From an uncultured Akkermansia sp. (GTDB lineage: Bacteria; Verrucomicrobiota; Verrucomicrobiia; Verrucomicrobiales; Akkermansiaceae), in NCBI GenBank assembly GCA_904501915.1, contig CAJGCV010000061.1:1-12819 (forward strand): 12,819 nucleotides of DNA, read 5' to 3'. How positions within the stretch are numbered: position 1 is the first letter of the stretch; each line of letters opens with the position of its first letter. Both the position numbers and the translations under genes were made by a program. The notes beneath the pieces are model-generated. The model ran no database searches, was not told the origin of the DNA, and saw only the letters and a program-made list of their open reading frames with translations. This document shows positions 4,595 to 12,069 of the stretch, in pieces.

Positions 4595-7486
4595 ATGCTT
4601 AAAAATCGTTTTATCTTGTCTGTGCTGGCTGCATGCGCATGCTCGGTTACTTATGCAGGCATTACTTCTGGCGTTGATGCAGATGGCAATCCCTGTGTTT
4701 ATATCGAAGGAGATTTATCCCAATATCAGTACTATACAGGTACTGGTAAGGATGCCAGCGTGAAAGGTGTCATAGGTGGTGGACAGTTGTCGGAAAATTG
4801 CGACAGTGCCAATATGATTGTCCGAGGGGCTGATACGGTGATAAATACGCTGATAGGCGAGGGCATTCAGGGGACTCGAGTGACCGGTTCGAAGACCATT
4901 ACTGTAGAAGCTGGTACCATCGGGACTATCATAGGTGGTTCTGATATTCGTTCTTCCTTGAAGAGTATCAATTATAAGCCGAAAACGGATGATGAAGGTA
5001 ATACAACTTATAAGGGGGGTACTAAAGGGGCGACTGAATGGTTACCCTATTACTCGACATCTGATATTACCATCAACATTAAAGGCGGTGAAGTTGGAGA
5101 AATCCGCGGTGGTCACAATGGCGGTGAGGCGCTGATAGGCAGTGAGATTGCAGCAGCCATTCAGAAAGATCTGGAATTGGACCCTTCGGGAAATACGCAT
5201 ACGAAACTGGATGAATTGATGGCTGACCAGTCATGGGCATATGGTGGTAATATCAATATCAATATCAGTGGTGGTAAGGTTGGTGGTGTCTATGAGGACG
5301 GCGTGCTTCAGGATGCCATTCGTGGTGCGGGTGGTTCCCGTAACTCTGTAGACGGTAGCGTTAATATTACCATTTCAGGTGATGCTGAAGTAATAGGTGA
5401 TATTTACGCCGGCGCTCGTAGTACAACAGCTGAAGGCGGAGGCCTGGCATCCAAAGTTGTGAGTGAAGCTTATGTGAAGACCACCTCGATTACCGTTGAG
5501 GGCGGTAATGTTAAGGGTAACGTTTTTGGTGGCGGTTCCTTCGATGCTGAAGACTGGAATTCTGATGGCGTTGACTTGAATAGTAGCAAGGATGAGTTCA
5601 GTGGTAAAACAGGCAGTACATCCGTTTCCATCACAGGTGGTGTGGTTGATGGTAATGTGTATGGTGCAGGCCAGTACGATACCGTGACCGGCTCCACCTC
5701 GCTGGAGCTTACGGGGGGTACAGTTATCGGCGATGTCTATGCCGGTGGCAAGGATTCCATTATTGGAACCAATAATGAGGGAATTTCTACAAAAATTGAA
5801 ATTTCCGGAACAGGCACAACCGTAGGTGGAACCATCTATGGCTGTTCGGAAGATGCCGATAATGATGCAGCTACGGGGACTCTGTCTGGAACTCGAGAAT
5901 TAACTGTATCTGCAGGGCACGACAGTACAGGCAATGCAACCGGTTACAAACTGGCAGACTTTACTGATATTGAGGTGAACGGCAAGGTTGCCATCGAGTC
6001 ATTGGTTACTGCGGATGAAGGCACGGATGTAACCGTGAATAATTCAGCTGTGGTGAAGACAAATGCTGGTGTTCTGACGAATTTGAATGACCTCACCGTG
6101 AATGGGTTGCTGGATATTACCGTAACAGAGGATACTCTGGATGAAGATGCCGTAGGTGGCCAGAAGATGACCGTGGGTGATCAGGGCGTGATTAATGTGA
6201 CCAATCTCACCGGTGATAGTAATGCCGAAATTAAGCTCTTCAATTTTGCTCAAGATATTGAGGGGCTGGATAAATTGACGCTGGCGGTGGATGGGCAGAT
6301 CGTGTCCTCCGATATGTGGGACGCCGCCAACGGTGGAATTACCATCAAGGAGCTTTCATCTGCTACTCTTGGTTTGAGCGGTAACCAGAGTGCCTTCTAT
6401 GGAGCTCTGAAAGCGCTTGCTGCTTCGGGTGCTGCCGATGCCATGCTTTCAGACCTGGCAAGTTCCCGCGATTCTGCAACCGTAAAAGCCCAGCTTGATG
6501 CGCTGAGCGGCCACGAGCTGGCCACCGCCATGAGCAGTCAGGTGGAGGGCAACATGGGCCACATGCGCCGTCTGCGTGCAGCCATTGGCAATGGCCCTGC
6601 GCTGGATTCCTACACAAGCTTTGCGCTGTGCTCACCGGCTGCCGACGGAAAGGGCCCGGAATATGTAGCCCCGGCAGCAGGTGGCAACCGCTGGCGCGCA
6701 GGTGTGCAGGCCTACCACGAGGAAGGTGAGCTGGATGCCTCCGATAAGGGTGACGGCTACGACCGCTCCGAGACAGGAGCCATGCTTACGGCAGAATACT
6801 TTGTGAACCAGGGGCTCACCGTGGGTGGTGCACTTTCCCGCGGTCGCACCTCGCTGAAGAGCGACAACGCCCGCAAGCGCCACGAGGACAATACGCGCTT
6901 CGACGTGTTCGCCCTTTATGGCAAGGAGCGGTGGCAGTTTGCCACGGCACTGGGGCTGGGTCTGCACCAGCACGACCTGAAGCGCACCTTCACCAACGCA
7001 GAGGCTGACGGCTACTCCGTGAACTTCATGCAGGATGTGGCATACACCCTCATTGCCGCCGAGAAGAGCAATGTACAGGCATTTGCCACGCTGGCTTCCA
7101 GCTGGAACCACATGGACGGCTACACTGAAAAGGGCGCTTATGCACTGCGTGTGGACGACCAGGACTCCTGGACCACAGATGTGACCGTGGGTGCCCGCTA
7201 TAATCATGCGCTGCCCTCGCTGGGTTCGGCTCCTGCCGGTGTATTCTCCGTGCAGACGGGTGTAACCGGCACGCTGGGTGATGTGGATTCTGAAACAGAA
7301 ATGAGCCTGAACGGCTTCCGCTACAGCCAGAAGAGCGCCAGCCGCGACCGCATTGGCTGGTCCGTGGGTGCTTCTGTGGATGTACCTGTTCGCAGCAACA
7401 TGTCCTGGTACGCCTCTGCCGAGGCTGTGATGCGCGGAGACTACACCAGCGTAGACGGTCAGGTGGGCGTGAAGGTGGCCTTCTAA
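4595..7486 (+). CDS. Type V autotransporter with beta-helix passenger
   Basis: A 963-residue surface protein. The signal peptide is about 1-21 (ending VTYA); it also contains a weak lipobox-like LAAC at 11-14, but the short hydrophobic stretch before it makes Sec cleavage more likely. The passenger (about 22-590) has at least eight beta-helix rungs resembling ITVxGGxVxGxVYGGG, for example at 159-173, 221-233, 257-273, 298-313, 343-359, 368-385 and 400-416. A helical linker follows (about 598-668; includes LDALSGHELATAMSSQVEG). The outer-membrane barrel runs from about 698 (NRWRAGVQAY) to the terminal Phe required for Bam recognition. Codon composition changes sharply: the passenger is AT-richer, while linker and barrel (from about 6380) are GC-rich. 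The passenger ligand is unknown; adhesion or mucus interaction would be a guess. Terminator and its own upstream region suggest a single-gene unit. Confidence 0.9.
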   Translation: MLKNRFILSVLAACACSVTYAGITSGVDADGNPCVYIEGDLSQYQYYTGTGKDASVKGVIGGGQLSENCDSANMIVRGADTVINTLIGEGIQGTRVTGSKTITVEAGTIGTIIGGSDIRSSLKSINYKPKTDDEGNTTYKGGTKGATEWLPYYSTSDITINIKGGEVGEIRGGHNGGEALIGSEIAAAIQKDLELDPSGNTHTKLDELMADQSWAYGGNININISGGKVGGVYEDGVLQDAIRGAGGSRNSVDGSVNITISGDAEVIGDIYAGARSTTAEGGGLASKVVSEAYVKTTSITVEGGNVKGNVFGGGSFDAEDWNSDGVDLNSSKDEFSGKTGSTSVSITGGVVDGNVYGAGQYDTVTGSTSLELTGGTVIGDVYAGGKDSIIGTNNEGISTKIEISGTGTTVGGTIYGCSEDADNDAATGTLSGTRELTVSAGHDSTGNATGYKLADFTDIEVNGKVAIESLVTADEGTDVTVNNSAVVKTNAGVLTNLNDLTVNGLLDITVTEDTLDEDAVGGQKMTVGDQGVINVTNLTGDSNAEIKLFNFAQDIEGLDKLTLAVDGQIVSSDMWDAANGGITIKELSSATLGLSGNQSAFYGALKALAASGAADAMLSDLASSRDSATVKAQLDALSGHELATAMSSQVEGNMGHMRRLRAAIGNGPALDSYTSFALCSPAADGKGPEYVAPAAGGNRWRAGVQAYHEEGELDASDKGDGYDRSETGAMLTAEYFVNQGLTVGGALSRGRTSLKSDNARKRHEDNTRFDVFALYGKERWQFATALGLGLHQHDLKRTFTNAEADGYSVNFMQDVAYTLIAAEKSNVQAFATLASSWNHMDGYTEKGAYALRVDDQDSWTTDVTVGARYNHALPSLGSAPAGVFSVQTGVTGTLGDVDSETEMSLNGFRYSQKSASRDRIGWSVGASVDVPVRSNMSWYASAEAVMRGDYTSVDGQVGVKVAF

Positions 7487-7514
7487 AAGCCTGTTCCAGG
7501 CAATAATTGATATC

Positions 7515-7548
7515 AGGCGCCGCTCCGTAGCAGGAGTGGCGCCTTTTC
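7515..7548 (+). terminator. Intrinsic terminator of the autotransporter
   Basis: AGGCGCCGCTCC (7515-7526) pairs with GGAGTGGCGCCT (7533-7544) over 12 bp including one G-U, around a 6-nt loop, followed by a TTTT tail. Confidence 0.85.
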
Positions 7549-7603
7549 TGCTCGCATATTTGAGAGCACGATGCAACAGTATAGCCTTGCCAATTCAGCA
7601 GGA

Positions 7604-7609
7604 AAGGAG
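7604..7609 (+). promoter_or_regulatory. Ribosome binding site of the M42 peptidase
   Basis: AAGGAG is the clearest Shine-Dalgarno sequence in the window. It lies 13 nt before the in-frame ATG at 7623 and only 6 nt before an out-of-frame ATG at 7616, an unusual arrangement. Confidence 0.6.
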
Positions 7610-7622
7610 TAAAGTATGCGGC

Positions 7623-8708
7623 ATGAACATCCAGCTCTTCAAAGACCTCTGCGAGGCAACCGGGGCTCCCGGTTTTGAGTATGGCATCCGCGAGCTGGTC
7701 ATCCAGGAGATGACCCCGCTGGCAGATGAAATTACGGTGGATAATGTGGGCAATGTGGTGGCTCTTATCAAGGGTAAGAGCGCGGATAAGCGCATTATGT
7801 GCGCTGCCCACATGGACGAAATCGGTTTCATTGTGCGCCATATTGATGATAATGGCTTTATCCGGATTCTGCCCCTTGGTGGTTTTGACGCCAAGACCCT
7901 CACCGCGCAGCGTGTGGTGGTGCACGGTACGAAAGACCTGCCCGGCTGCATGGGCGTGAAGCCCATTCATGTGATGAGCCCGGAGGAACGCACCAAGATG
8001 CCGCAGGTGACGGATTATGTGGTGGACCTCGGCATGAGTAAGGAAGAGGTGGAGAAGTATGTTTCCATCGGCGATTCCATTACCCGCATCGGGGACCTGG
8101 TGGAGATGGGCGATTGCCTGAATGTGAAGAGCATTGATAACCGCGGTGGTTGCTACATGCTCATCGAGGCGGTGCGCGCTATCAAGGCTGCCGGTAACCT
8201 GCCTGATTATGATTTGTATGCCGTATTTACGGTGCAGGAGGAGGTGGGGCTGCGCGGTGCGCATGCTGCCACGCTTGCCATTAACCCGGATTTTGCGTTT
8301 GCGCTGGATGTGACCATCGCGTTCGATACCCCCGGCAGTGGTGCTCATGATAAGTGCACGGTGCTGGGCAAGGGGACGGCAGTGAAGGTGTACGACGGTA
8401 CGCTGATTACTGACCCGCGCATGGTGAAGTTCATGACGGCGCTGTGCGAGGAGGGTGAGATTCCTTACCAGCTGGAGCTGCTGGCTGCCGGTGGCACAGA
8501 TGCCGGCGCTATGCAGAAGTTCACCGCTGGTGGTGCTGTGACCGGCGCTATCTCCATCCCGGTGCGTAATGTGCACCAGAGCATTGAAATGGCTCACAAG
8601 GTGGATATTGATGCCAGCGTGAACCTGCTGACGGCCTGCTTTACGTCTCTGACCCGCTGGGATTGGAGCTGGAAGCAGATGAACCGCACCCTTGCTGCCA
8701 AGGCATAA
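7623..8708 (+). CDS. M42-family aminopeptidase (glutamyl aminopeptidase/FrvX type)
   Basis: A 361-residue cytosolic dinuclear-metal aminopeptidase; the family forms dodecameric tetrahedra that trim peptides. All key residues are visible: H63 and D65 in AAHMDEIGF, bridging D172 in SIDNRGG, catalytic E206 and metal-binding E207 in VQEEVGLRGA, D229 in ALDVT, and H318 in IPVRNVHQS. GGTDAGA (290-296) and the insertion between the two halves of the metal site also fit. The start at 7623 is chosen because it aligns with family N-termini (LFKDLCEATGAPGFE) and follows the AAGGAG; the open frame extends upstream to 7536, but that would run through the preceding terminator. No signal peptide. Terminators on both sides indicate a single-gene transcript. 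Substrate preference (Glu/Asp versus Leu) cannot be read from sequence alone. Confidence 0.94.
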   Translation: MNIQLFKDLCEATGAPGFEYGIRELVIQEMTPLADEITVDNVGNVVALIKGKSADKRIMCAAHMDEIGFIVRHIDDNGFIRILPLGGFDAKTLTAQRVVVHGTKDLPGCMGVKPIHVMSPEERTKMPQVTDYVVDLGMSKEEVEKYVSIGDSITRIGDLVEMGDCLNVKSIDNRGGCYMLIEAVRAIKAAGNLPDYDLYAVFTVQEEVGLRGAHAATLAINPDFAFALDVTIAFDTPGSGAHDKCTVLGKGTAVKVYDGTLITDPRMVKFMTALCEEGEIPYQLELLAAGGTDAGAMQKFTAGGAVTGAISIPVRNVHQSIEMAHKVDIDASVNLLTACFTSLTRWDWSWKQMNRTLAAKA

Positions 8709-8745
8709 GCCCGTACGTGGTAAGTCAGCATTCTGACTCTATATT

Positions 8746-8781
8746 ATCCCGCCTCTGCAAATGGGGCGGGATTTTTTTTTT
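8746..8781 (+). terminator. Intrinsic terminator of the M42 gene
   Basis: ATCCCGCC (8746-8753) pairs with GGCGGGAT (8765-8772), followed by a run of ten T from 8772. A second small hairpin, GTCAG/CTGAC (8724-8737), sits between it and the stop codon. Confidence 0.9.
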
Positions 8782-8800
8782 GCCCGCCTGCTGATGCATG

Positions 8801-8833
8801 AAAAGAGAAATCCGCGCCGTGTGGCGCGGATTT
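8801..8833 (-). terminator. Intrinsic terminator of the minus-strand coiled-coil operon
   Basis: AAATCCGCGCC (8808-8818) and GGCGCGGATTT (8823-8833) form an 11-bp stem with a 4-nt loop. Read on the minus strand it is followed by CTCTTTTC. It lies 29 bp beyond the operon's last stop codon. Confidence 0.8.
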
Positions 8834-8861
8834 GGAGAGAGCAGAGTTTGTGGCAGGGTAG

Positions 8862-9854
8862 TCAGAGGGGAAGGGGGGCTGTCGGTGCATCCCACGAACC
8901 ATCGTCATCCGGGGTGAGCCCGGGCGCCACGGTTATGACCGCCGGAGACTGGGTGTTGACGACCGGGACGGCAGCTGCGGGTTCGTAGCTCACAGGCTTG
9001 GTGCTTACCTTGGTGGGGGCTTTGCGCGGGGTGATGAGTTTGCCTTTGCGCTGTTTGCGGGAGTTGCTGAAATCGCTCATGTCCACCAGGTCATCCACGC
9101 CCAGGGCGTAGCGCACGATGTCGGGCAGGTTGTCCTTAATCAGAATGGAAAGGGGGAATGTGGCCTGTCCGTTAGTGAAGCGCAGGGTGATGTTGCCCGC
9201 CTGCAGACGGTGAATGACGGCATTCTGGTATACCTTGCCACGGGTAGTAGCCGCATTGCCGATGGGCAGCCCAATCATGAGACTGCGGGCGACGGCCCGG
9301 GAGGTCTTGTCCTCCTTGCGGATTTCGCGTTGCAGGGAAAGTTCGCGGGCTTCTTCTTCCTGGATAGCCCGCTTGTGCTCGGTAATCTGGCGCTTGACAT
9401 CGGCAATCTGGGTTTCGAGCGCAGAGAGACGCTCGCGCAGGTGAATCTGCTCATCTGCCTGGTAGGAGGCATCCTGGAGCGCTTCGTGTTGTTTGCAGAG
9501 CTCCAGATGCTCCGCCTGGGCCATTTCCAGGGGAGAGGGAACACGGTATTTTTCCAGCTCCTGCATGACATACCAGGCGCCTGCTCCCAGCCCCCCCAGC
9601 AGCACAAGTACGAGCAGCGTATCCAGAAGAATGCCTGCACAGCTGCTGGCTTTTGAGACCTTGGCTGGTTTCTCCTCCTGGGTGGGCTTTTCCTCTGGTG
9701 CAGGTTCAGGTTTCAGCACGGGCTCGCTCTGGGGCAGGGGAGTGTCCACAATGTTTTCCCGCTGGGTGGATGAGGTGTCCTTCTCGATGACCTTGTCGTT
9801 CCAGGTCAATGATATATCCGCTGTACGCCTGGAATTGGCACTTTCAGTTTTCAT
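8862..9854 (-). CDS. Single-pass membrane protein with periplasmic coiled coil, function unknown
   Basis: A 330-residue protein. Residues 1-72 are hydrophilic and rich in Pro, Glu and Lys (PVLKPEPAPEEKPTQEEKP), followed by one transmembrane helix (about 74-97, GILLDTLLVLVLLGG). A long charged coiled coil runs from about 108 to 185. A small domain at about 200-255 (RGKVYQNAVIHRLQAGNITL, then NGQATFPLSIL) resembles a module I associate with verrucomicrobial proteins, where GKxYKNAxVxRVxPDGIxVxHxxG is followed by a Leu-Pro segment. The tail is low-complexity Pro/Thr/Val. The likely topology is a cytoplasmic N-terminus with the coiled coil outside the membrane. Its ATG overlaps the stop of the upstream lipoprotein gene (ATGA), so the two are translationally coupled. 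No enzyme motif is recognised; an envelope scaffold is an inference. Confidence 0.75.
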   Translation of the reverse strand: MKTESANSRRTADISLTWNDKVIEKDTSSTQRENIVDTPLPQSEPVLKPEPAPEEKPTQEEKPAKVSKASSCAGILLDTLLVLVLLGGLGAGAWYVMQELEKYRVPSPLEMAQAEHLELCKQHEALQDASYQADEQIHLRERLSALETQIADVKRQITEHKRAIQEEEARELSLQREIRKEDKTSRAVARSLMIGLPIGNAATTRGKVYQNAVIHRLQAGNITLRFTNGQATFPLSILIKDNLPDIVRYALGVDDLVDMSDFSNSRKQRKGKLITPRKAPTKVSTKPVSYEPAAAVPVVNTQSPAVITVAPGLTPDDDGSWDAPTAPLPL

Positions 9855-10222
9855 GAGCGTTTGTGAAGGTTAGCGGTTTCGTTCTGCAGCATGCGGAAAT
9901 TGGCGCGGAAAGCATCCAACCGGTCGTTGAGTTCAATCACGCGGAGCTTTGCTTCAGTTTCCTGGCGCTTGATGACTTTCAGTTCATTGAGCGCATCGGT
10001 AAGCTCTTGTTCTTTTGCTTCAACCTGTTCGGTCAGCTCGGGGGTGGCTTCGCCGGCTTGTTTGATGAGTTGCTGCATGCGTATGATTTCCTGGCGCAGG
10101 GCTGCATTTTGTTCGTGCGCCAATCGCAACTGATCCGGATTCGGCGCCTGCGGGTAGCAGCTGCTCAACGAGACGAGCAGCGCGCAGGCACTCATGCGAG
10201 AAAGGATTGAGAGATATTTCAC
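9851..10222 (-). CDS. Small coiled-coil lipoprotein, function unknown
   Basis: A 123-residue protein starting with GTG. The N-terminus has basic residues, a hydrophobic stretch and a lipobox, LVSLSSC (cleavage before C22), predicting a lipid-anchored mature protein of about 100 residues. The mature part is nearly all heptad-like helix (QNAALRQEIIRMQQLIKQ, and EAKLRVIELNDRLDA), so it should form a coiled coil in the periplasm. An internal ATG at 10195 is possible, but GTG at 10222 lies exactly 7 nt after a TATGAT box and preserves a better n-region. The sharing of an ATGA overlap with the membrane coiled-coil protein suggests that the two form one envelope complex, perhaps by coiled-coil contact. 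Confidence 0.78.
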   Translation of the reverse strand: MKYLSILSRMSACALLVSLSSCYPQAPNPDQLRLAHEQNAALRQEIIRMQQLIKQAGEATPELTEQVEAKEQELTDALNELKVIKRQETEAKLRVIELNDRLDAFRANFRMLQNETANLHKRS

Positions 10223-10228
10223 GCTCCA

Positions 10229-10256
10229 ATCATACCCTCTGCGTGTGTTTCGTCAA
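10229..10256 (-). promoter_or_regulatory. Promoter of the lipoprotein operon, leaderless geometry
   Basis: Minus-strand TTGACG (10251-10256), a 16-bp spacer and TATGAT (10229-10234). Six bases separate the -10 from the GTG at 10222, so transcription should start on or beside the start codon. Confidence 0.65.
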
Positions 10257-10318
10257 GCATGTTCTGCGTCACATTATGAAACAGGGCGCAAACTGACCCT
10301 GCAAAGGGGTGAAATTTC

Positions 10319-10346
10319 TTGCATTCCCTTGCGCGTGTGCTAGAAT
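10319..10346 (+). promoter_or_regulatory. Promoter of the uracil-DNA glycosylase gene, leaderless geometry
   Basis: TTGCAT (10319-10324), a 16-bp spacer and TAGAAT (10341-10346). Six bases separate the -10 from the ATG at 10353, which predicts a leaderless mRNA; no Shine-Dalgarno sequence is present. Confidence 0.6.
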
Positions 10347-10352
10347 GACACT

Positions 10353-11144
10353 ATGACTACGCTCAAGCAGCTTGCGGTGGAATCTCTCACGCATATGGCG
10401 GAGGGGGGGCTGCAGCGTCTTGCGGTGGATGATGATGCCCGCAGCATTTTGCGGGAGTGGATGCTGAGCGCCAGACGGGGCGGAGATGCGCCCCCGCCAG
10501 TGCAGCCGGCGGTTGCACCCGATATGAGCGTGGAAGAAAAGCTGGAGTATTTGCGCAGCAAGGCTGCCAATTGGAAACCGGCGAAACGCCTGGGTACGCT
10601 GCGTGATAGTATGGTGTTTGCGGCGGGAAATCCGCATGCCAGGCTGATGCTGGTGGGGGAGGCGCCTGGGTATGAGGAAGAGCGGCAGCGTGAGCCTTTT
10701 GTGGGCCCTGCAGGCCAGTTGCTCACCAGGATACTGGGTGCCATGGGGCTGCAGCGAAGTGATGTGTATATTTCCAACGTGTGCAAATTCCGCCCATACA
10801 TGGGCGAGAACCAGGGAACAGCCAACCGCCCGCCGAATCCTGAGGAGCTGGCTGCATGTCTGCCGCTGATTAAGGCCGAAATCCGGGCCATTCAGCCAGC
10901 CTGCATTGTGTGTCTGGGGAGCAGTGCCGCCAGGGGATTGCTTGATACGCAGCAGGGCGTGAATGCCTTGCGCGGGCAGTGGTTGGAGTGTCAGGGGGTG
11001 CCGGTGCGTGTGACTTACCACCCCAGTTATCTGCTGCGAAATGATGCGCGCAGTGCCCGCCGTGCATTGTGGGAGGATATGCTGGCAGTGATGCAGCATC
11101 TGGGTATGCCGATTAGTGAAAAACAACAGAATTATTTCCGATGA
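10353..11144 (+). CDS. Uracil-DNA glycosylase, family-4-like
   Basis: A 263-residue base-excision repair enzyme that removes uracil from DNA. Motif A is GEAPGYEEERQREPFVG (102-118) followed by PAGQLL. YISNVCKFRP (139-148) with NRPPNPEEL (158-166) form the middle block, and motif B is HPSYLLR (223-229). This is the family 4 arrangement. Family 4 enzymes normally bind a [4Fe-4S] cluster through an N-terminal CxxC plus Cys in KCRPP and in the helix after the NRxP block. Here the N-terminal CxxC is absent, the middle block reads VCKFRP rather than VKCRP, and only C169 is in the usual place, so a cluster is doubtful. The first 80 residues form an unrelated-looking extension with a Pro/Ala linker. 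Its stop overlaps the Sel1 gene start (ATGA), giving a two-gene operon. Confidence 0.88.
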   Translation: MTTLKQLAVESLTHMAEGGLQRLAVDDDARSILREWMLSARRGGDAPPPVQPAVAPDMSVEEKLEYLRSKAANWKPAKRLGTLRDSMVFAAGNPHARLMLVGEAPGYEEERQREPFVGPAGQLLTRILGAMGLQRSDVYISNVCKFRPYMGENQGTANRPPNPEELAACLPLIKAEIRAIQPACIVCLGSSAARGLLDTQQGVNALRGQWLECQGVPVRVTYHPSYLLRNDARSARRALWEDMLAVMQHLGMPISEKQQNYFR

Positions 11145-11824
11145 AGCGCTTCTGGTGTATAGCCTGTGCATTGCTTGTGCTTTCCAGTTGCCACGGCATT
11201 TATAAGCTGCGGCGCCAGGCCGTGGCGGGTGATCCGGTTGCCCAATATGAATACGGTCGTCGTTTCCTCACCGGGCAGAAAGGTGTGCTGCGTTCGTATA
11301 AACGTGCGTTCCGCTGGTTCTCCAAAGCCGCCGAAAGCCGCGAACCGCGCGCCATGGCGGCCATGGGGCTTTGCTACGAGCGTGGTATTGGCGTGAACCG
11401 CTCGTTGTCCAAAGCAAGGCGCTGGTATGCTGCCGCCGTGGATGAGGGTAATGATGATGCCTGCCATTCTCTTGTGCAGATGGAGGCCCGCGCGGGGAAT
11501 CTGACCGGGGCGCTACGCTGGCTTGAGCGCATGGCCGATGATGATTCTGTGCCGGCGCAGCTGATGCTTGCCAATATGCATCTGAATGGCTCAGCCAGGA
11601 ACGCCAGTGTGGCAGAAGGAATTCGCTACCTGCGTTATGCAGCCATGCAGGGGGATGGTGAGGCGTGTCTTATGCTCAGTACATGTTACGCCACAGGCAA
11701 AGGTGTGCCGCGCAACGAGGAACTCATGGTCGGCTGGCTCGTCAATGCTGCTGAAGCAGGTAACCAGACCGCTGTCGACATTCTGACCCAGTCCTGGAAA
11801 GCCAAGGAAAATCAGAAAAATTAG
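11141..11824 (+). CDS. Sel1-repeat lipoprotein
   Basis: A 227-residue protein with a lipoprotein signal (LLVLSSC, cleavage before C17) and four to five Sel1/TPR-like helical repeats covering about 24-215, e.g. AQYEYGRRFLTGQKGV, AAMGLCYERGIGV and CLMLSTCYATGKGV. These alpha-solenoids mediate protein-protein contacts, here probably at an envelope membrane. The ATG overlaps the glycosylase stop, so translation is coupled, although a functional link between DNA repair and an envelope lipoprotein is not evident. The stop codon TAG is made of TA from the chromosomal target and G from a MITE inserted at exactly this point; before insertion the stop would have been TAA, so the protein is unchanged. 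Confidence 0.88.
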   Translation: MKRFWCIACALLVLSSCHGIYKLRRQAVAGDPVAQYEYGRRFLTGQKGVLRSYKRAFRWFSKAAESREPRAMAAMGLCYERGIGVNRSLSKARRWYAAAVDEGNDDACHSLVQMEARAGNLTGALRWLERMADDDSVPAQLMLANMHLNGSARNASVAEGIRYLRYAAMQGDGEACLMLSTCYATGKGVPRNEELMVGWLVNAAEAGNQTAVDILTQSWKAKENQKN

Positions 11825-12032
11825 GGTCTGTTTCAGATTTGCTGGCAGATATAAGCAAAGGCTGCAAAATCGAGATTGGAGGCATCTTCTCATAAATCCG
11901 AATTTGTCGAGCTGAAAGCCCGAGGAATTTTGAGCCCCTCAATTGCCGGGGCTGATTTTCCGCTCGCCTGAGGTGAGGCTCGCCAAAGTCAATTTGACTA
12001 GCAGAATGAGTCAGCAAATCTGAAACAGACCC
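11824..12032. mobile_element. 209-bp MITE with ISL3-like ends and 8-bp target duplication
   Basis: Perfect 21-bp terminal inverted repeats, starting GGGTCTGTTTCAGATTTG, lie at 11824-11844 and 12012-12032. They are flanked by the 8-bp direct repeat AAAAATTA at 11816-11823 and 12033-12040. The interior has no credible ORF and contains a hairpin AGCCCC/GGGGCT near 11930-11955. Size, intact ends, target duplication and absence of a transposase define a miniature element. GGGTC ends with an 8-bp AT-rich duplication fit ISL3-family mobilisation. The ISL3 fragment at the left edge shares only GGGTC with these ends, so it is not shown to be the driver. Confidence 0.92.
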
Positions 12033-12069
12033 AAAAATTAACTTTTTTGCTGAAAAATAAAAAAATGAC

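Noticed and set aside
4595..6360. Passenger repeats as a CRISPR or tandem DNA repeat array
   Set aside because: The repetition is at protein level (glycine-rich rungs) with variable DNA sequence and spacing; there are no identical direct repeats with unique spacers.
6632..8597. Two long minus-strand ORFs (314 and 515 codons) opposite the autotransporter barrel and M42 gene
   Set aside because: Biased composition with His/Arg/Pro-rich translation typical of antisense shadows; they cross a terminator between two well-supported genes.
10269..11171. 300-codon minus-strand ORF opposite the uracil-DNA glycosylase
   Set aside because: Shadow frame; the opposite strand carries clear glycosylase motifs.
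11742..12017. 91-codon minus-strand ORF through the MITE
   Set aside because: It runs across the MITE boundary into the Sel1 gene antisense and lacks domain or start signals; such frames are probably annotated as hypothetical proteins elsewhere because the MITE is repeated.
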